DNA from: Bacillus sp. FJAT-27251 | Lineage (GTDB): Bacteria; Bacillota; Bacilli; Bacillales; Cytobacillaceae | Assembly (NCBI RefSeq): GCF_001273925.1 | Contig: NZ_LIGG01000001.1 | Location: 707,278-741,293 of the forward strand | Reading direction: 5' to 3' | DNA length: 34,016 nucleotides | Shown here: positions 21,234-29,721 of the stretch, piece after piece | Layout of the letters: each line of letters begins with the position of its first letter | Position numbering within the stretch: the stretch's first letter is position 1 | The notes under the pieces: generated by a model | What the model was told of the DNA's origin: nothing | What the model saw: the letters and a program-made list of their open reading frames with translations, nothing else | The model's database searches: none | Program-made: the position numbers and the translations under genes

Positions 21234-21827
21234 CTATATAGTGATAGTGTCTTTCCTTTGCTCTTGGCTTGATAATCCATCAATCCCAATGGATCCATAA
21301 TAAATAACTAATTTATCATTCTTTCCAACAATGCTAACAGGATAACACTCGTTATCTTTTATTACATCTTCAAATTCATCTGGATGTACTTCAATCTCGA
21401 TTTCATGCCCTACGAATGCATACTCATAGGAAGCGGTTTTATACAAATCAATTAGACTACTTATAATATGCTCTTGAATCGGAACCAAGTTATCGGGGGA
21501 GACGTCTTCCCAATTAATCCTCAATAAGAATCCAAAATAGTCATCTTCTTTGTTAACTGCCAAGCTGAGCTTTTTAAAATCAGCATCTAAAAATTCTCCA
21601 GATAATGTGAACTCTGTATAATAACCAGACAAGCATTCAACACCAATCACATTGTTGATTATTGGTTGCTCAGCCCAGGAGTCTCCATCTGCATCTTTAC
21701 TGTATTTCACGCTGGTAAAGGAACTCCCTTTTTGCGTTATATAATCCGTAATGCACTTAAATGCTTGGACAATGTCCTGTTTATTGCTAAAGACCATCCC
21801 TATGTTTATATATCCGCCTGTACTCAA
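21234..21827 (-). CDS. Putative immunity protein
   Basis: A 197-residue soluble, acidic protein with no signal peptide or membrane segment. I do not recognise a named domain. Its place is informative: it begins 6 bp after the toxin stop, from a TTG with GAGGTG seven bases before it, so it is translated directly after the toxin. Acidic cytoplasmic proteins in this position commonly neutralise nuclease toxins. The composition (clusters such as KYSKDADGDSWAE and EIEIEVHPDEFEDVIKDNE) suits binding a basic RNase domain. The immunity role is inferred from context only. Confidence 0.65.
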   Translation of the reverse strand: MSTGGYINIGMVFSNKQDIVQAFKCITDYITQKGSSFTSVKYSKDADGDSWAEQPIINNVIGVECLSGYYTEFTLSGEFLDADFKKLSLAVNKEDDYFGFLLRINWEDVSPDNLVPIQEHIISSLIDLYKTASYEYAFVGHEIEIEVHPDEFEDVIKDNECYPVSIVGKNDKLVIYYGSIGIDGLSSQEQRKDTITI

Positions 21828-21833
21828 GATTGA

Positions 21834-22703
21834 TCACCTCTTAATAATTAACTCACCAATTCGAATAAAGCTATCTTTTTGATGGGAAGCCAGTTTGTAT
21901 CCGGTAATGAATTCTCCGCTTTCCTTAAAGAAAACGGCATTGTTCCCCTTAAGGTGCATTATAACATGTCCAGACTGCCCACTATGCTTTGTTTTATAAA
22001 CATGTGTAGAGCTGCTTACATGGTTCCTTAATGCGGTTTCAAATTTTGTTGCATTTGCCTTGCTATAATTTCCTTTAACTCCAAAGTCTATCGCGTGATT
22101 AAATTTCTTTTGCAACTGAGTTGCTTTAAAAGTAACGCTTGTTACTGCCTTTAAAATTTGGCTGCGAGTGTACATTTTGAAAGCGGCTTTTGCGGAAGTT
22201 CTAATAATGACACCTAAAATGATTGCGGGCAATATAGAAGCTTCAATTTCTTCTGAGTCAACATGATATTGTTCTCCGGTTTCTAGATCTGTAAGAGTAG
22301 CCCTAAAGAGATCCTGGTCTGCCTCTTCAACAACAACATCAAATTCTTGATTGATCTCATTTCCCTCTTCATCGGTGAAGGAGGTAGTAAAATTCATCTC
22401 TTCCGTTTCCATATCCATACTCAGTTCACTACTAACCTCTAAATCATCCGAATTAAATGTAGTTTCAACATTAAGTGTTTCTTCATTTAAATCGGTTAGG
22501 GTTAGTTCGATTTCATCCGTATACTCTATATTAAATTCTTCAAAAACTTCTTCTTTTATTGTTTCAAATTCAGCTTCATATATTTCTTGCTCTAATTCTT
22601 CGTTATTTACATTTATGGTACTAGCTTGTACTAGATTTATTGGGATATTTACTACCAGCATAGCAGCAACTATCACAATAGAAATGGCTTTTCTGAAATT
22701 CAT
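21834..22703 (-). CDS. Secreted SAR2788-like toxin with colicin D-like C-terminus
   Basis: This protein has 289 residues. Signal peptide: FRKAISIVIVAAMLVVNIPI, likely cleaved near VQA. Residues about 30-160 are very acidic and strand-rich (ELEQEIYEAEFE, FTTSFTDEEGNEINQEF). A hydrophobic stretch follows (ILPAIILGVIIRTSAKAAF, about 161-180). The basic C-terminal domain starts near residue 198 (KKFNHAIDFGVKGNY) and contains H, K and Y-rich motifs ending GEFITGYKLASHQKDSF, resembling colicin D-type tRNA nucleases. It is in the style of the SAR2788 putative toxins of Firmicutes. AGGAGG overlaps the preceding protease stop. Toxicity and target are inference from family resemblance. Confidence 0.7.
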   Translation of the reverse strand: MNFRKAISIVIVAAMLVVNIPINLVQASTINVNNEELEQEIYEAEFETIKEEVFEEFNIEYTDEIELTLTDLNEETLNVETTFNSDDLEVSSELSMDMETEEMNFTTSFTDEEGNEINQEFDVVVEEADQDLFRATLTDLETGEQYHVDSEEIEASILPAIILGVIIRTSAKAAFKMYTRSQILKAVTSVTFKATQLQKKFNHAIDFGVKGNYSKANATKFETALRNHVSSSTHVYKTKHSGQSGHVIMHLKGNNAVFFKESGEFITGYKLASHQKDSFIRIGELIIKR

Positions 22704-22715
22704 CGCTTGATCCTC

Positions 22716-23642
22716 CTAGGGTTTATAGGTAATTAATCCTTTTCCTTGTTGTTCTTCACTAAAATTATGGTGATTTTCAGCATGAATGGTTTCTAAAAGT
22801 TCGTCTGAGTTGAAGACATTCCTGGAATCATTTAGATATAGAGAAATAACAGCCGTTGCATGAGCGGCAGCAAACGAAGTTCCAGTAAAGGAACCATACC
22901 CCCCGCTGTGATTCGTGGATACGATGTCTACTCCCGGTGCAGCATAATCAATCTTTCCTCTCGCTGCTGAGCTTGGTCTTTTAAAATCTTTATTGATGGA
23001 GTTAATGGATAACACACCATCATACTTAGCTGGATATTCAACCCCAGTCCCATATGTATTCCCTGCAGCTGCGACTATCATAATGCCTGATGAAACAGCT
23101 TTGTCTATAACTCTTCTTAGCTCCTCTTTGTCACTAGTGATTCCAGAGCTGATGTTAATAATATTCACTTCTTCCTTGATACTCCACTCGATTCCATCAA
23201 CTAAATAATCGATATTCCCTTTGCCTTTAGCGTCGAGCACCTTAACATCATATAGTTCCACACCAGAACTATTTAGACCTAATACACCAATATCATTGTT
23301 ATTTGCTCCAATGATCCCTGCAATTGCTGTTCCATGTCCAAAATCATCGATTACGGGTTCTTCCGGTGAGATAGCATTATACTGTTTCTTCACTACTCCC
23401 ACTAAATCTTCGTGATCTTTGTTAATTCCGCTATCTAATATAGCTACCTTCACTTTACGATTTTCATTAGTTGAATTTTTATTTTGGCTCGTTTGGGGAT
23501 TTAATAACTTGACGTTCCAGGGAATAACTTGTTCAACGGCTGGATTATTTAATACGTTCATATCCTCTTTTTTTGCAGCATTCTCTTCTACTTGCTCAAT
23601 CGTTGGAGATATCCACAGCCACCCCAAAAGGCCAACTATCAA
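22716..23642 (-). CDS. Subtilisin-like serine protease (S8)
   Basis: A peptidase S8 domain with D70 (AILDSGIN), H103 (FGHGTAIAG), N195 (AAAGN, oxyanion hole) and S256 (FTGTSFAAAHA), numbered from the TTG at 23642. At 308 residues it lacks a large pro-domain. The N-terminus reads LLGWLWISP, half of a membrane anchor. The frame stays open upstream, and 13 more codons would supply the other half (VNIKLRYGSIGILIVGLLGW), directly after a perfect GGAGGTGAG at 23690-23682. No ATG, GTG or TTG stands there, only ATC and GTT, so the start is either non-canonical or has mutated. First gene of the protease-toxin-immunity operon; it may process or release the toxin. Confidence 0.85.
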   Translation of the reverse strand: MIVGLLGWLWISPTIEQVEENAAKKEDMNVLNNPAVEQVIPWNVKLLNPQTSQNKNSTNENRKVKVAILDSGINKDHEDLVGVVKKQYNAISPEEPVIDDFGHGTAIAGIIGANNNDIGVLGLNSSGVELYDVKVLDAKGKGNIDYLVDGIEWSIKEEVNIINISSGITSDKEELRRVIDKAVSSGIMIVAAAGNTYGTGVEYPAKYDGVLSINSINKDFKRPSSAARGKIDYAAPGVDIVSTNHSGGYGSFTGTSFAAAHATAVISLYLNDSRNVFNSDELLETIHAENHHNFSEEQQGKGLITYKP

Positions 23643-23678
23643 AATCCCAATAGAGCCATAACGTAGTTTGATATTAAC

Positions 23679-23690
23679 GATCTCACCTCC
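23679..23690 (-). promoter_or_regulatory. Orphan strong ribosome binding site before the protease
   Basis: GGAGGTGAG (23690-23682) followed by ATC (23681-23679) and GTT, in frame with the protease. It is 40 bases too far from the TTG at 23642 to serve it, so it points to an upstream start with an unusual codon. Confidence 0.55.
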
Positions 23691-23786
23691 AATTTTTGTA
23701 ATAAAATAGACACAACTATACGTTAAAATATAACTATTTAACTTGAATAAATCAACATAAAAGTAAAAATAAGGTTATTCAACATA

Positions 23787-23795
23787 TGGTATAAT
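23787..23795 (+). promoter_or_regulatory. Extended -10 promoter of the small membrane ORF
   Basis: TGGTATAAT fits TGnTATAAT exactly; the -35 region is weak, as is usual for this type. Transcription would start near 23802, 18 bases before the ATG. Confidence 0.55.
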
Positions 23796-23819
23796 CAACT
23801 AAAACAAAGGGGTTTATTT

Positions 23820-23975
23820 ATGATTACTCTTTTTACTATCGCTCCACTTTTATCAATATTGTTTTATTTAGGAATCACAGTTTTTGCTATCTGGTTTCTT
23901 TTAAAACTTCTAAAGATACAACAGGAAAAGAATACTATTCTTAAATCTATATCGGACAAGCTTGATAAGTTATGA
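23820..23975 (+). CDS. Small single-helix membrane protein, 51 aa
   Basis: The frame encodes MITLFTIAPLLSILFYLGIT, then VFAIWFLLKLLKIQQEKN and TILKSISDKLDKL. One transmembrane helix (about residues 5-30) is followed by an amphipathic, lysine-rich helix, a layout seen in many small bacillus membrane proteins. AAGGGG lies seven bases before the ATG, and an extended -10 promoter is placed correctly. It is divergent from the protease operon. No function can be assigned; it might regulate or protect the membrane near the secreted products, but nothing shows this. Confidence 0.6.
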   Translation: MITLFTIAPLLSILFYLGITVFAIWFLLKLLKIQQEKNTILKSISDKLDKL

Positions 23976-23984
23976 AAAACCAGC

Positions 23985-24117
23985 GGGACAGGGGGACAGG
24001 TTCACTGTCCCAGCAGAGTAATTGGACGGGAACGGATTCCGTTCCTTTTCAAACAGGCTGGGACATGGTGCCTGTCCCCCTGTCCCTCTCCCTCTGGTGC
24101 CTGTCCCCCTGTCCCTC
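23985..24117. repeat. GACAGG-type REP hairpin
   Basis: GGGACAGGGGGACAGG (23985-24000) is the exact reverse complement of CCTGTCCCCCTGTCCC, present twice (24071-24086 and 24100-24115) in a 30-bp tandem duplication starting GGTGCCTGTCC. TGGGACA/TGTCCCA pieces add further pairing. Shorter relatives (GAGGAGTGACAGGCA) occur near 20449 and 28151. No gene in 23976-24357. Confidence 0.75.
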
Positions 24118-24234
24118 GATTTAATTTTCCCCTTTCACAATAATTCAAAAAAAGATGTAAGCCATACAAGCATTAGGAACTATTATAATGGCTGATTTCT
24201 TTCTCTCTGCCTGGGCGGAATTCACATCCCAATA

Positions 24235-24266
24235 CCAAAAGGAAGAGCCCCGGCTCTTCCTTTTGG
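24235..24266. terminator. Bidirectional terminator-like hairpin
   Basis: CCAAAAGGAAGAGCC and GGCTCTTCCTTTTGG are perfect inverted arms separated by two bases. It has A- and T-rich ends on both strands. It lies about 90 bp past the dsdA stop on the minus strand and could also end the small plus-strand transcript. Confidence 0.75.
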
Positions 24267-24357
24267 TTTATTGCTAGTTCATCTCATTTTTGAAAAGGTT
24301 TAACATCCCTTTCATATGAAACTCACTATAAGCTTCGGGGAGTGACAGTGGACCGGC

Positions 24358-25713
24358 CTATACTTCTTTTCCCTTTTTGTAGTAGGTTTCCATGACATCT
24401 TTTGGAACCATGCTGCCACCTGTTCCCCAAGCGATATGTGCTGCATTTTTAATTTTGTCCTCTAAATGGTTATCCTCGATATACTGTTGCCCAGCTTCTT
24501 CTCTGAATAATTGAATGGGACCATGAACTCCGGCTAAAGCAGAAGGCTCCATTTGGATATTTTCTGTGTCGGATAGCATACTTAATAGTGCGTATAACTG
24601 CTCATCTTGTACAGTATAGGATCCACTCATAAGGTTTTCCAAGGTTTTCCCGACGAAGCCTGAAGCTCTGCCAACAGCCAGGCCATCAGCATCCGTAATG
24701 TTATCAATACCAAAGTCTTGTACAGATACTTTATCATGCATACCTGTCATTAATCCGATCACCATACAAGGTGAATGGGTTGGTTCGGCGAAGAAGCAAT
24801 GGACATGATCTTTGAAAACTAACTTTAACCCAAACGCTACTCCACCAGGTCCGCCGCCAACTCCACATGGGAGATAAACAAATAGTGGGTGATCCTCATC
24901 GACAACAACATTCATTTCTTCTAATTGACCTTTCAATCGAGAAGCAGCAACAGCGTATCCTAAAAATAAGTTGATTGAATTTTCGTCATCAATAAAGTAC
25001 ATGTTTGGATCTGCTTCTGCTTGTTTCCTGCCTTCCTCTACTGCCTTACTATAATCGGATTCATACTCAACGACGGTAACACCCTTGCTTCTGAGGAGGT
25101 CTTTCTTCCATTGCTTTGCGTCAGCCGACATATGAACATAAACCTTAAATCCTAATTGCGCACTCATGATGCCAATACTAAGCCCGAGGTTTCCAGTTGA
25201 TCCTACGGCAATCGAATACGTAGAGAAGAACTCCTTGAATTTATCACTATCGATGATTGAATAATCATCTTCCACTGTTAGCATGTTATTCGCGATCGCT
25301 AAATCTTCTGCATGTTTTAAAACCTCATAAATGCCGCCTCTTGCTTTTATCGATCCCGAAATAGCGAGATGACTATCACATTTGAGCAATAATCGACCTA
25401 AAATTTCTTGATGATAGGTCTCTTCCATTTTGCTTTGCATGGTCGGAATTGGAACAATCGGTGATTCGATAATTCCACTCATTTTTTCCGTCTCCGGAAA
25501 TACTTTCATTAGATAGGGCGCAAATCGATGTAATCTTTCTTCTGCATCTTTTACATCCTCTTCTGATAGAGAAATTTTTTTAATGGCATCGTCAAAATTT
25601 TCATATTTCGAGTTTGTCCAGAACACTTCTTCTGTCGATATAATCTTGCTCATTAAAGGATAATCCTCTTCCCATTGCTTGATCGTTTTTCCTTCTATCA
25701 TCCGATTTTCCAC
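24358..25713 (-). CDS. dsdA: D-serine ammonia-lyase
   Basis: A fold-type II PLP enzyme converting D-serine to pyruvate and ammonia. From the GTG at 25713 it has 451 residues. The Schiff-base lysine is K123 in SGSIKARGG, the cofactor phosphate loop is CGVGGGPGG, and [11 protein letters not shown] is the substrate loop. [10 protein letters not shown] and [12 protein letters not shown] are characteristic of DsdA. The frame opens at a TTG at 25722, but AAGGAAG touches it, whereas the GTG is nine bases away. It follows the permease by 35 bp and is the second gene of that transcript. It allows D-serine use as a carbon and nitrogen source and detoxifies it. Confidence 0.92.
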   Translation of the reverse strand: MENRMIEGKTIKQWEEDYPLMSKIISTEEVFWTNSKYENFDDAIKKISLSEEDVKDAEERLHRFAPYLMKVFPETEKMSGIIESPIVPIPTMQSKMEETYHQEILGRLLLKCDSHLAISGSIKARGGIYEVLKHAEDLAIANNMLTVEDDYSIIDSDKFKEFFSTYSIAVGSTGNLGLSIGIMSAQLGFKVYVHMSADAKQWKKDLLRSKGVTVVEYESDYSKAVEEGRKQAEADPNMYFIDDENSINLFLGYAVAASRLKGQLEEMNVVVDEDHPLFVYLPCGVGGGPGGVAFGLKLVFKDHVHCFFAEPTHSPCMVIGLMTGMHDKVSVQDFGIDNITDADGLAVGRASGFVGKTLENLMSGSYTVQDEQLYALLSMLSDTENIQMEPSALAGVHGPIQLFREEAGQQYIEDNHLEDKIKNAAHIAWGTGGSMVPKDVMETYYKKGKEV

Positions 25714-25748
25714 GCTGATCAACTTCCTTTCATTTTTTATGTAAAAAT

Positions 25749-27095
25749 TTAGATAAATTGCGTTAAAATCAATACCCCTCCAAGGGCAATAACCGATGCA
25801 AGAACAGTAGCAGCAGTAAAGCTCTTAAACGCATCTGGTAAGGATAACCCCAAGTATTCCTTGACAAGCCAGAAAGCAGAGTCGTTTACATGACACCATC
25901 CAATCGCCCCAGCACCAATAGCTAGAACAGCAATTTCCGGACTCAAATCTGGATAAATAGCCAACAATGGACCGACGATTCCCGCAGCACTAAGCATGGC
26001 TACCGTCACAGATCCGATGGCAAGATGTAGAATGGAGGCTACGAGCCAAGCCAGAATAATTGGGTTCATATTTAAAGATTGCATAATATTAGATAACTCT
26101 GTACCTAACCCACTATCAACTAAAAATGCATTATAGGCACCACCGCCACCAATGATTAACAAAATGGCTGCAATCGACTTAAACCCTTCCTCTGTATGAG
26201 ATAATAGTTCCTTCATCTTTAGACCACGAGAAAGTCCAAGGGTGTAATAAGCAACAAATACAGAAATAAGCAACGCGATTATTGGGTTCCCTAAAAAGGT
26301 AACTAAATTGAAAGAAAAAGAACCTTCTGTAAGATATAAATCACTTACTGTTTTCCCTACCATAATGAATAAAGGGAGAAGAATTGTAAATAAAGTAATT
26401 CCAAACCCGGGAAGCTTCTCATCTGGCGTCGGGGCTTGTACCTCTATTTCATTACTTTCTTCCATCCTGGACCTGCGACTAATGAATTTCGAAAAGATTG
26501 GACCAGCAATAATGGCAGTAGGTGTTCCTATAAGAAGCGAATAAAAAATAACTTTCCCAACATCAGCCCCCAACATTTCAGTAATCGCAAATGCCGCAGG
26601 ATGTGGAGGGACCATGGCATGTACAACCATCAATGATATCGCCAATGGAATTCCGATCCTTAACAGCGACATCTTCGCTTGTCTGGCAACAATGAAAATG
26701 ATTGGAAAGAGTAAAACAAATCCTACTTCAAAGAAAACCGGGATTCCAGCAATTAGCCCGATCAGTGACATGACCCATGGCGCACGTTTTTCTCCCATCG
26801 CATTGAGCATCGTTCGCGCTAAGCGCTCAGCACCACCAGAGATCTCCAGCATCTTCCCTAAAATAGTACCAAAACCGATGACAACAGCGAGTGATCCAAG
26901 CGTCCCCCCGACTCCATTTTCTATCGAGGCAATAATATCCGTTAGGGGCATCCCTGTAGATACACCAATAAAAATGCCCGCCAAAATTAGTGAAATAAAC
27001 GGATGTACTTTAAGTTTAAGGATTAGAAAAATTAGTAATACGATAGATAAAAACAAAACTAGCATCATCATTGCACCTGTTGGCATTTTATTCAT
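25749..27095 (-). CDS. dsdX: GntP-family permease, probable D-serine transporter
   Basis: A 448-residue membrane protein with about 12-14 hydrophobic segments. Family features include [22 protein letters not shown] near the start, [21 protein letters not shown] mid-protein, and [19 protein letters not shown] near the end. GntP members carry gluconate or, for DsdX, D-serine; the downstream dsdA makes D-serine the best call, since sequence motifs alone do not separate the two. The frame opens at 27128, but the ATG at 27095 follows GGAGTGAAAGGG. Upstream is a 380-bp AT-rich control region with two cre-like sites and a repeated 20-bp motif. Confidence 0.82.
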   Translation of the reverse strand: MNKMPTGAMMMLVLFLSIVLLIFLILKLKVHPFISLILAGIFIGVSTGMPLTDIIASIENGVGGTLGSLAVVIGFGTILGKMLEISGGAERLARTMLNAMGEKRAPWVMSLIGLIAGIPVFFEVGFVLLFPIIFIVARQAKMSLLRIGIPLAISLMVVHAMVPPHPAAFAITEMLGADVGKVIFYSLLIGTPTAIIAGPIFSKFISRRSRMEESNEIEVQAPTPDEKLPGFGITLFTILLPLFIMVGKTVSDLYLTEGSFSFNLVTFLGNPIIALLISVFVAYYTLGLSRGLKMKELLSHTEEGFKSIAAILLIIGGGGAYNAFLVDSGLGTELSNIMQSLNMNPIILAWLVASILHLAIGSVTVAMLSAAGIVGPLLAIYPDLSPEIAVLAIGAGAIGWCHVNDSAFWLVKEYLGLSLPDAFKSFTAATVLASVIALGGVLILTQFI

Positions 27096-27223
27096 CCCTT
27101 TCACTCCGCACGAGGCAGAAAATATCATTCTATTTGTGTGTCTTAAGCAAATTTTTGGCTAATCTAAAGCCAAAGAGATAACAACTATCCGCCACTTGTT
27201 ACAACCCAATATCCAGATTTGTA

Positions 27224-27237
27224 TAGAAGCGCTTTCA
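27224..27237. promoter_or_regulatory. cre-like site 1 upstream of dsdX
   Basis: TAGAAGCGCTTTCA keeps the full right arm and core of the CcpA consensus, with one weak position on the left. It lies about 130 bp before the permease start codon. Confidence 0.5.
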
Positions 27238-27289
27238 AAATTACCGTCTACCATTCTTGCAAGATAGGATTAAAAGATATCAATCAAAT

Positions 27290-27398
27290 AATTAAGTATT
27301 ATTTAATTTATTTAATACAACTTAATGATAGCGCTTTAACTTTGGGAAATCAAGCGTTAAATTAACTATAATTTAATTAATTAAGTACAATTTAATTC
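27290..27398. promoter_or_regulatory. Paired AT-rich direct repeats, candidate regulator sites
   Basis: AATTAAGTATTATTTAATTT (27290-27309) and AATTAAGTACAATTTAATTC (27379-27398) match at 17 of 20 positions, 89 bp apart. The first is also part of a larger inverted arrangement with AATACAACTTAAT. They lie between the XRE-cupin gene and dsdX, where that regulator would bind. Confidence 0.4.
27326..27339. promoter_or_regulatory. cre-like site 2 upstream of dsdX
   Basis: TGATAGCGCTTTAA has the TGnnAGCGCTTT core of CcpA sites with a degraded right end. It lies between the paired AT-rich repeats. Confidence 0.4.
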
Positions 27399-27403
27399 AA
27401 GCC

Positions 27404-27468
27404 ATAAAAAATAACCGCTCATTTTCTCCTGTTGGTGCATGATAACAGGAGTGAAGAACGGTTAAAAA
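27404..27468 (-). terminator. Terminator of the XRE-cupin gene
   Basis: CTCCTGTT (27426-27433) pairs with AACAGGAG (27444-27451), with outer AACCG/CGGTT pairing; the minus strand ends in TTATTTTTTA. It separates the regulator's transcript from the dsdX promoter region. Confidence 0.75.
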
Positions 27469-27478
27469 AATGACATTT

Positions 27479-28033
27479 TTAAAATGTGGGAGGGGTAACA
27501 GCAAAAATGATCGTTACTTCTTTATCTGTGGTATTTTCCCATTTATGTTGTACACCCGGTGGTATTTTCACACTATCCCCAGTATGTAAAGTCTCAAGGT
27601 CATCACCAATTTGTAACAGGATACTGCCTTCTAATACGTATGCGACTTCTTCTCCAATGTGAACAATAGGATTTTCAGCTGAATTAGACAGCGGTGGTAT
27701 TTTCATTAGGACCATTTCAATGTCGCCGCTCAAATCTGGGGATAGCAACATATACTCCATATTTTGAGGTGGTGGAAAGACAATTTTTTTTCTGGAATTT
27801 GCTCTTGTAATTAAATCCTTGCTACTCTCAGATTGGGTAAAAAAACTAAGCAATGGCACCTCTAATGCATCTGCAATCAACCTCAGCGTATTTAGCGATG
27901 GATTGGAATGTCCTCTTTCAATTTGACTTAACATGGATGATGAGACATTCGTTTTTTCTGCTAATTGTTTAATATTCAAATTCTTTTTAATACGATATTT
28001 AGCAATTGCTTTTCCTAATTCTAGATTATCCAC
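27479..28033 (-). CDS. XRE-cupin transcriptional regulator
   Basis: A 184-residue, two-domain protein. Residues about 8-63 are a Cro/C1-type HTH (LNIKQLAEKTNVSSSMLSQIERG). Residues about 105-182 are a small cupin barrel (IVHIGEEVAYVLEGSILLQIGD, DSVKIPPGVQHKWENTT) that should bind a small ligand. Such proteins regulate amino-acid and polyamine catabolism in many bacteria. Position next to dsdX-dsdA suggests a D-serine-responsive regulator, which is inference. The start is GTG, with AAAGG eleven bases before it, so initiation looks weak. Confidence 0.85.
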   Translation of the reverse strand: MDNLELGKAIAKYRIKKNLNIKQLAEKTNVSSSMLSQIERGHSNPSLNTLRLIADALEVPLLSFFTQSESSKDLITRANSRKKIVFPPPQNMEYMLLSPDLSGDIEMVLMKIPPLSNSAENPIVHIGEEVAYVLEGSILLQIGDDLETLHTGDSVKIPPGVQHKWENTTDKEVTIIFAVTPPTF

Positions 28034-28186
28034 AGCTAATCATACCTTTCATAAAAAAACATCATAATTCTTATTAATTCTTCCCTTAAATTTAATCATA
28101 TCACGAAGCTAACACGCGTAGAAGCAAGTGCGAAACTTCGACAAATTTCGAGGAGTGACAGGCATCTCACTAGTGGAAAAGAAGAG

Positions 28187-28528
28187 ATGGTTACTATCGA
28201 GGAATGCCACCAGCAAGAAGAAAACCATTTATACATAGCAGAAGAAAACGTAATAAACGAAACGCTCCCGACACATTTTACGATACGTGGGGAAAAAGAA
28301 AAAGAAAATAAAAAAGAAAAACAACAACAAAAAACAGCTCTTTATCCAAGTATAGAATATAAACTAGGCATAGGCCCTCTCTTACAGATTCATTCAAAAA
28401 CAGAAGGTGCGAAAGGAGTCATTGGGTTTTGGGATGCTATTGGATTAGGGGTTAAGAATGGGAATGTTAAAAAGCTTTTGTCATGGTTCAATAACAAACA
28501 GACAACTTACACTATTGATTCTACTTAA
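28187..28528 (+). CDS. Hypothetical protein, possibly a relic
   Basis: A 113-residue frame with a charged, low-complexity middle (GEKEKENKKEKQQQK) and a more ordinary C-terminal part (YKLGIGPLLQIHSKTEGAKG, VIGFWDAIGLGVKNGNVKKLLSW). I recognise no family. The upstream AAAAGAAGAG is a poor ribosome binding site and a REP-type fragment (GAGGAGTGACAGGCA) lies 35 bp before the ATG. A GTCACA/TGTGAC hairpin follows the stop. It may be the end of a larger lost gene or a real short gene; codon use is not obviously unnatural. Confidence 0.35.
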   Translation: MVTIEECHQQEENHLYIAEENVINETLPTHFTIRGEKEKENKKEKQQQKTALYPSIEYKLGIGPLLQIHSKTEGAKGVIGFWDAIGLGVKNGNVKKLLSWFNNKQTTYTIDST

Positions 28529-28637
28529 AGGTCACACAAACATCCTGTGACTGCTATTAGCTATGATTCGAAACCATTATTCAGCAAAACTCAGTGCTAG
28601 TCCCATGCCAACGAACCGGCCAACTCACTCCTGTTAA

Positions 28638-28664
28638 TCAAAAAACCAGGGCATGCCAGGCCCT
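28638..28664 (-). terminator. Terminator of the NERD gene
   Basis: Minus strand GAGGGCCTGGCATGCCCTGG followed by TTTTTTGATT. The GGGC/GCCC stem is short but GC-rich, and it lies about 40 bp after the stop at 28701. Confidence 0.65.
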
Positions 28665-28700
28665 CTTCTCTGACACAACCCTGATCAACATACAGCTATA

Positions 28701-29537
28701 TCAAGAAACCTGTTTAGTATATCTGCACTTCGGAAAATTGCTGCAGCCGTAAAAGGGGCCATACTTCCCCTTCTTCATAGACAACTGACCACTACATTTG
28801 GGGCATACATTTTCCCTAATGTCTCTCTTCTCTTTCCGCACTTTTTCTTTTCGGTTATTTTTTATATCTGCTACATGCTGTTTCTTGATCTGTCTCTTTT
28901 GGTTCTTATCTTTAAGTATTAACCCTTCAAGTGCCCGGTTAATCTCTCTTAACTCAGGTTGACTAATGCATTCAATATTCCACTCTTTAATCACTTTCGT
29001 TAATTGTGGAAATTGAATAACCCTTGCTGATTGGAAATCTTCTTTGAATTTGAAAGTGGAACTTTGCGAAAAGGCAATAATCGAGTGTATAAACTTAAAA
29101 TCTTGTTTATTTATGTATCCTTTTATTGCTTGAATATGGCCATAGTTTTGCCAGATGGGGTTGAATAACTTTTCCTTCCGTTTATAGATCGTCTGGGTCC
29201 AATATCTTTGATTCTCCGTGCCAAATATCCATCCTTGATAATGTTTGGTTTCAATGACAAAGATTCCGTACGGTGAGGTAACCACATGATCGACCTGTGT
29301 AGTCCCACCTTCTCCATTTGGCACATAAAGATCATGGAATATTCTATACTGGGTTCCGAGTTCATCTAATGCCCGATTTACATACCACTCTCCTACAGCG
29401 CCTTTAATAACTGGATACTTCATTTTCAACACGATCATTCCAGCTAGAAATACCCATGGGAATATAGTCGGGGCAAGTAAAAAGAGTATGGGTAAGAGAG
29501 CAATAATAGCTAGTATTATAATTACCTCTTTTTTCAT
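28701..29537 (-). CDS. NERD-domain membrane protein with topoisomerase-type zinc ribbon
   Basis: A 278-residue protein. Two hydrophobic stretches at the N-terminus (about residues 4-38) anchor it. The NERD (nuclease-related) domain follows: GAVGEWYVNRALDELG, QVDHVVTSPYGIFVIETKHYQGW with D83, E96 and K98 as the nuclease-like catalytic set. The C-terminus has a zinc ribbon, C245-x2-C248 and C265-x5-C271 (YGCSNFPKCRY), the type at the end of topoisomerase I. The layout suggests membrane-tethered DNA or RNA processing; the substrate is unknown. AGGAGG precedes the ATG by 12 bases. It stands alone between two terminators. Confidence 0.87.
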   Translation of the reverse strand: MKKEVIIILAIIALLPILFLLAPTIFPWVFLAGMIVLKMKYPVIKGAVGEWYVNRALDELGTQYRIFHDLYVPNGEGGTTQVDHVVTSPYGIFVIETKHYQGWIFGTENQRYWTQTIYKRKEKLFNPIWQNYGHIQAIKGYINKQDFKFIHSIIAFSQSSTFKFKEDFQSARVIQFPQLTKVIKEWNIECISQPELREINRALEGLILKDKNQKRQIKKQHVADIKNNRKEKVRKEKRDIRENVCPKCSGQLSMKKGKYGPFYGCSNFPKCRYTKQVS

Positions 29538-29651
29538 TTTGTAGAATTTCCTCCTAGTTTTAACAAAGTAACAACTTCATAATTTTACCATTATATCTAG
29601 TAATATAGAAGGTTCATGACAACCCTCACCACACATCCAACCACCAAAACC

Positions 29652-29690
29652 AAAAAACCTCCCTTAGAATAAATCTTCCTAAAGGAGGTT
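29652..29690 (-). terminator. Terminator of the sialic acid transporter gene
   Basis: Minus strand AACCTCCTTTAG, an 11-16 base loop, CTAAGGGAGGTT and then TTTTGGTTTTGG. It lies 32 bp past the stop. Confidence 0.85.
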
Positions 29691-29721
29691 AAAAATTTCA
29701 TCTACATATTCTCTATTAACG

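Noticed and set aside
25749-27095. Gluconate permease for the KDG operon
   Set aside because: It is 22 kb away and directly followed by dsdA, so D-serine transport is the better call within the GntP family.
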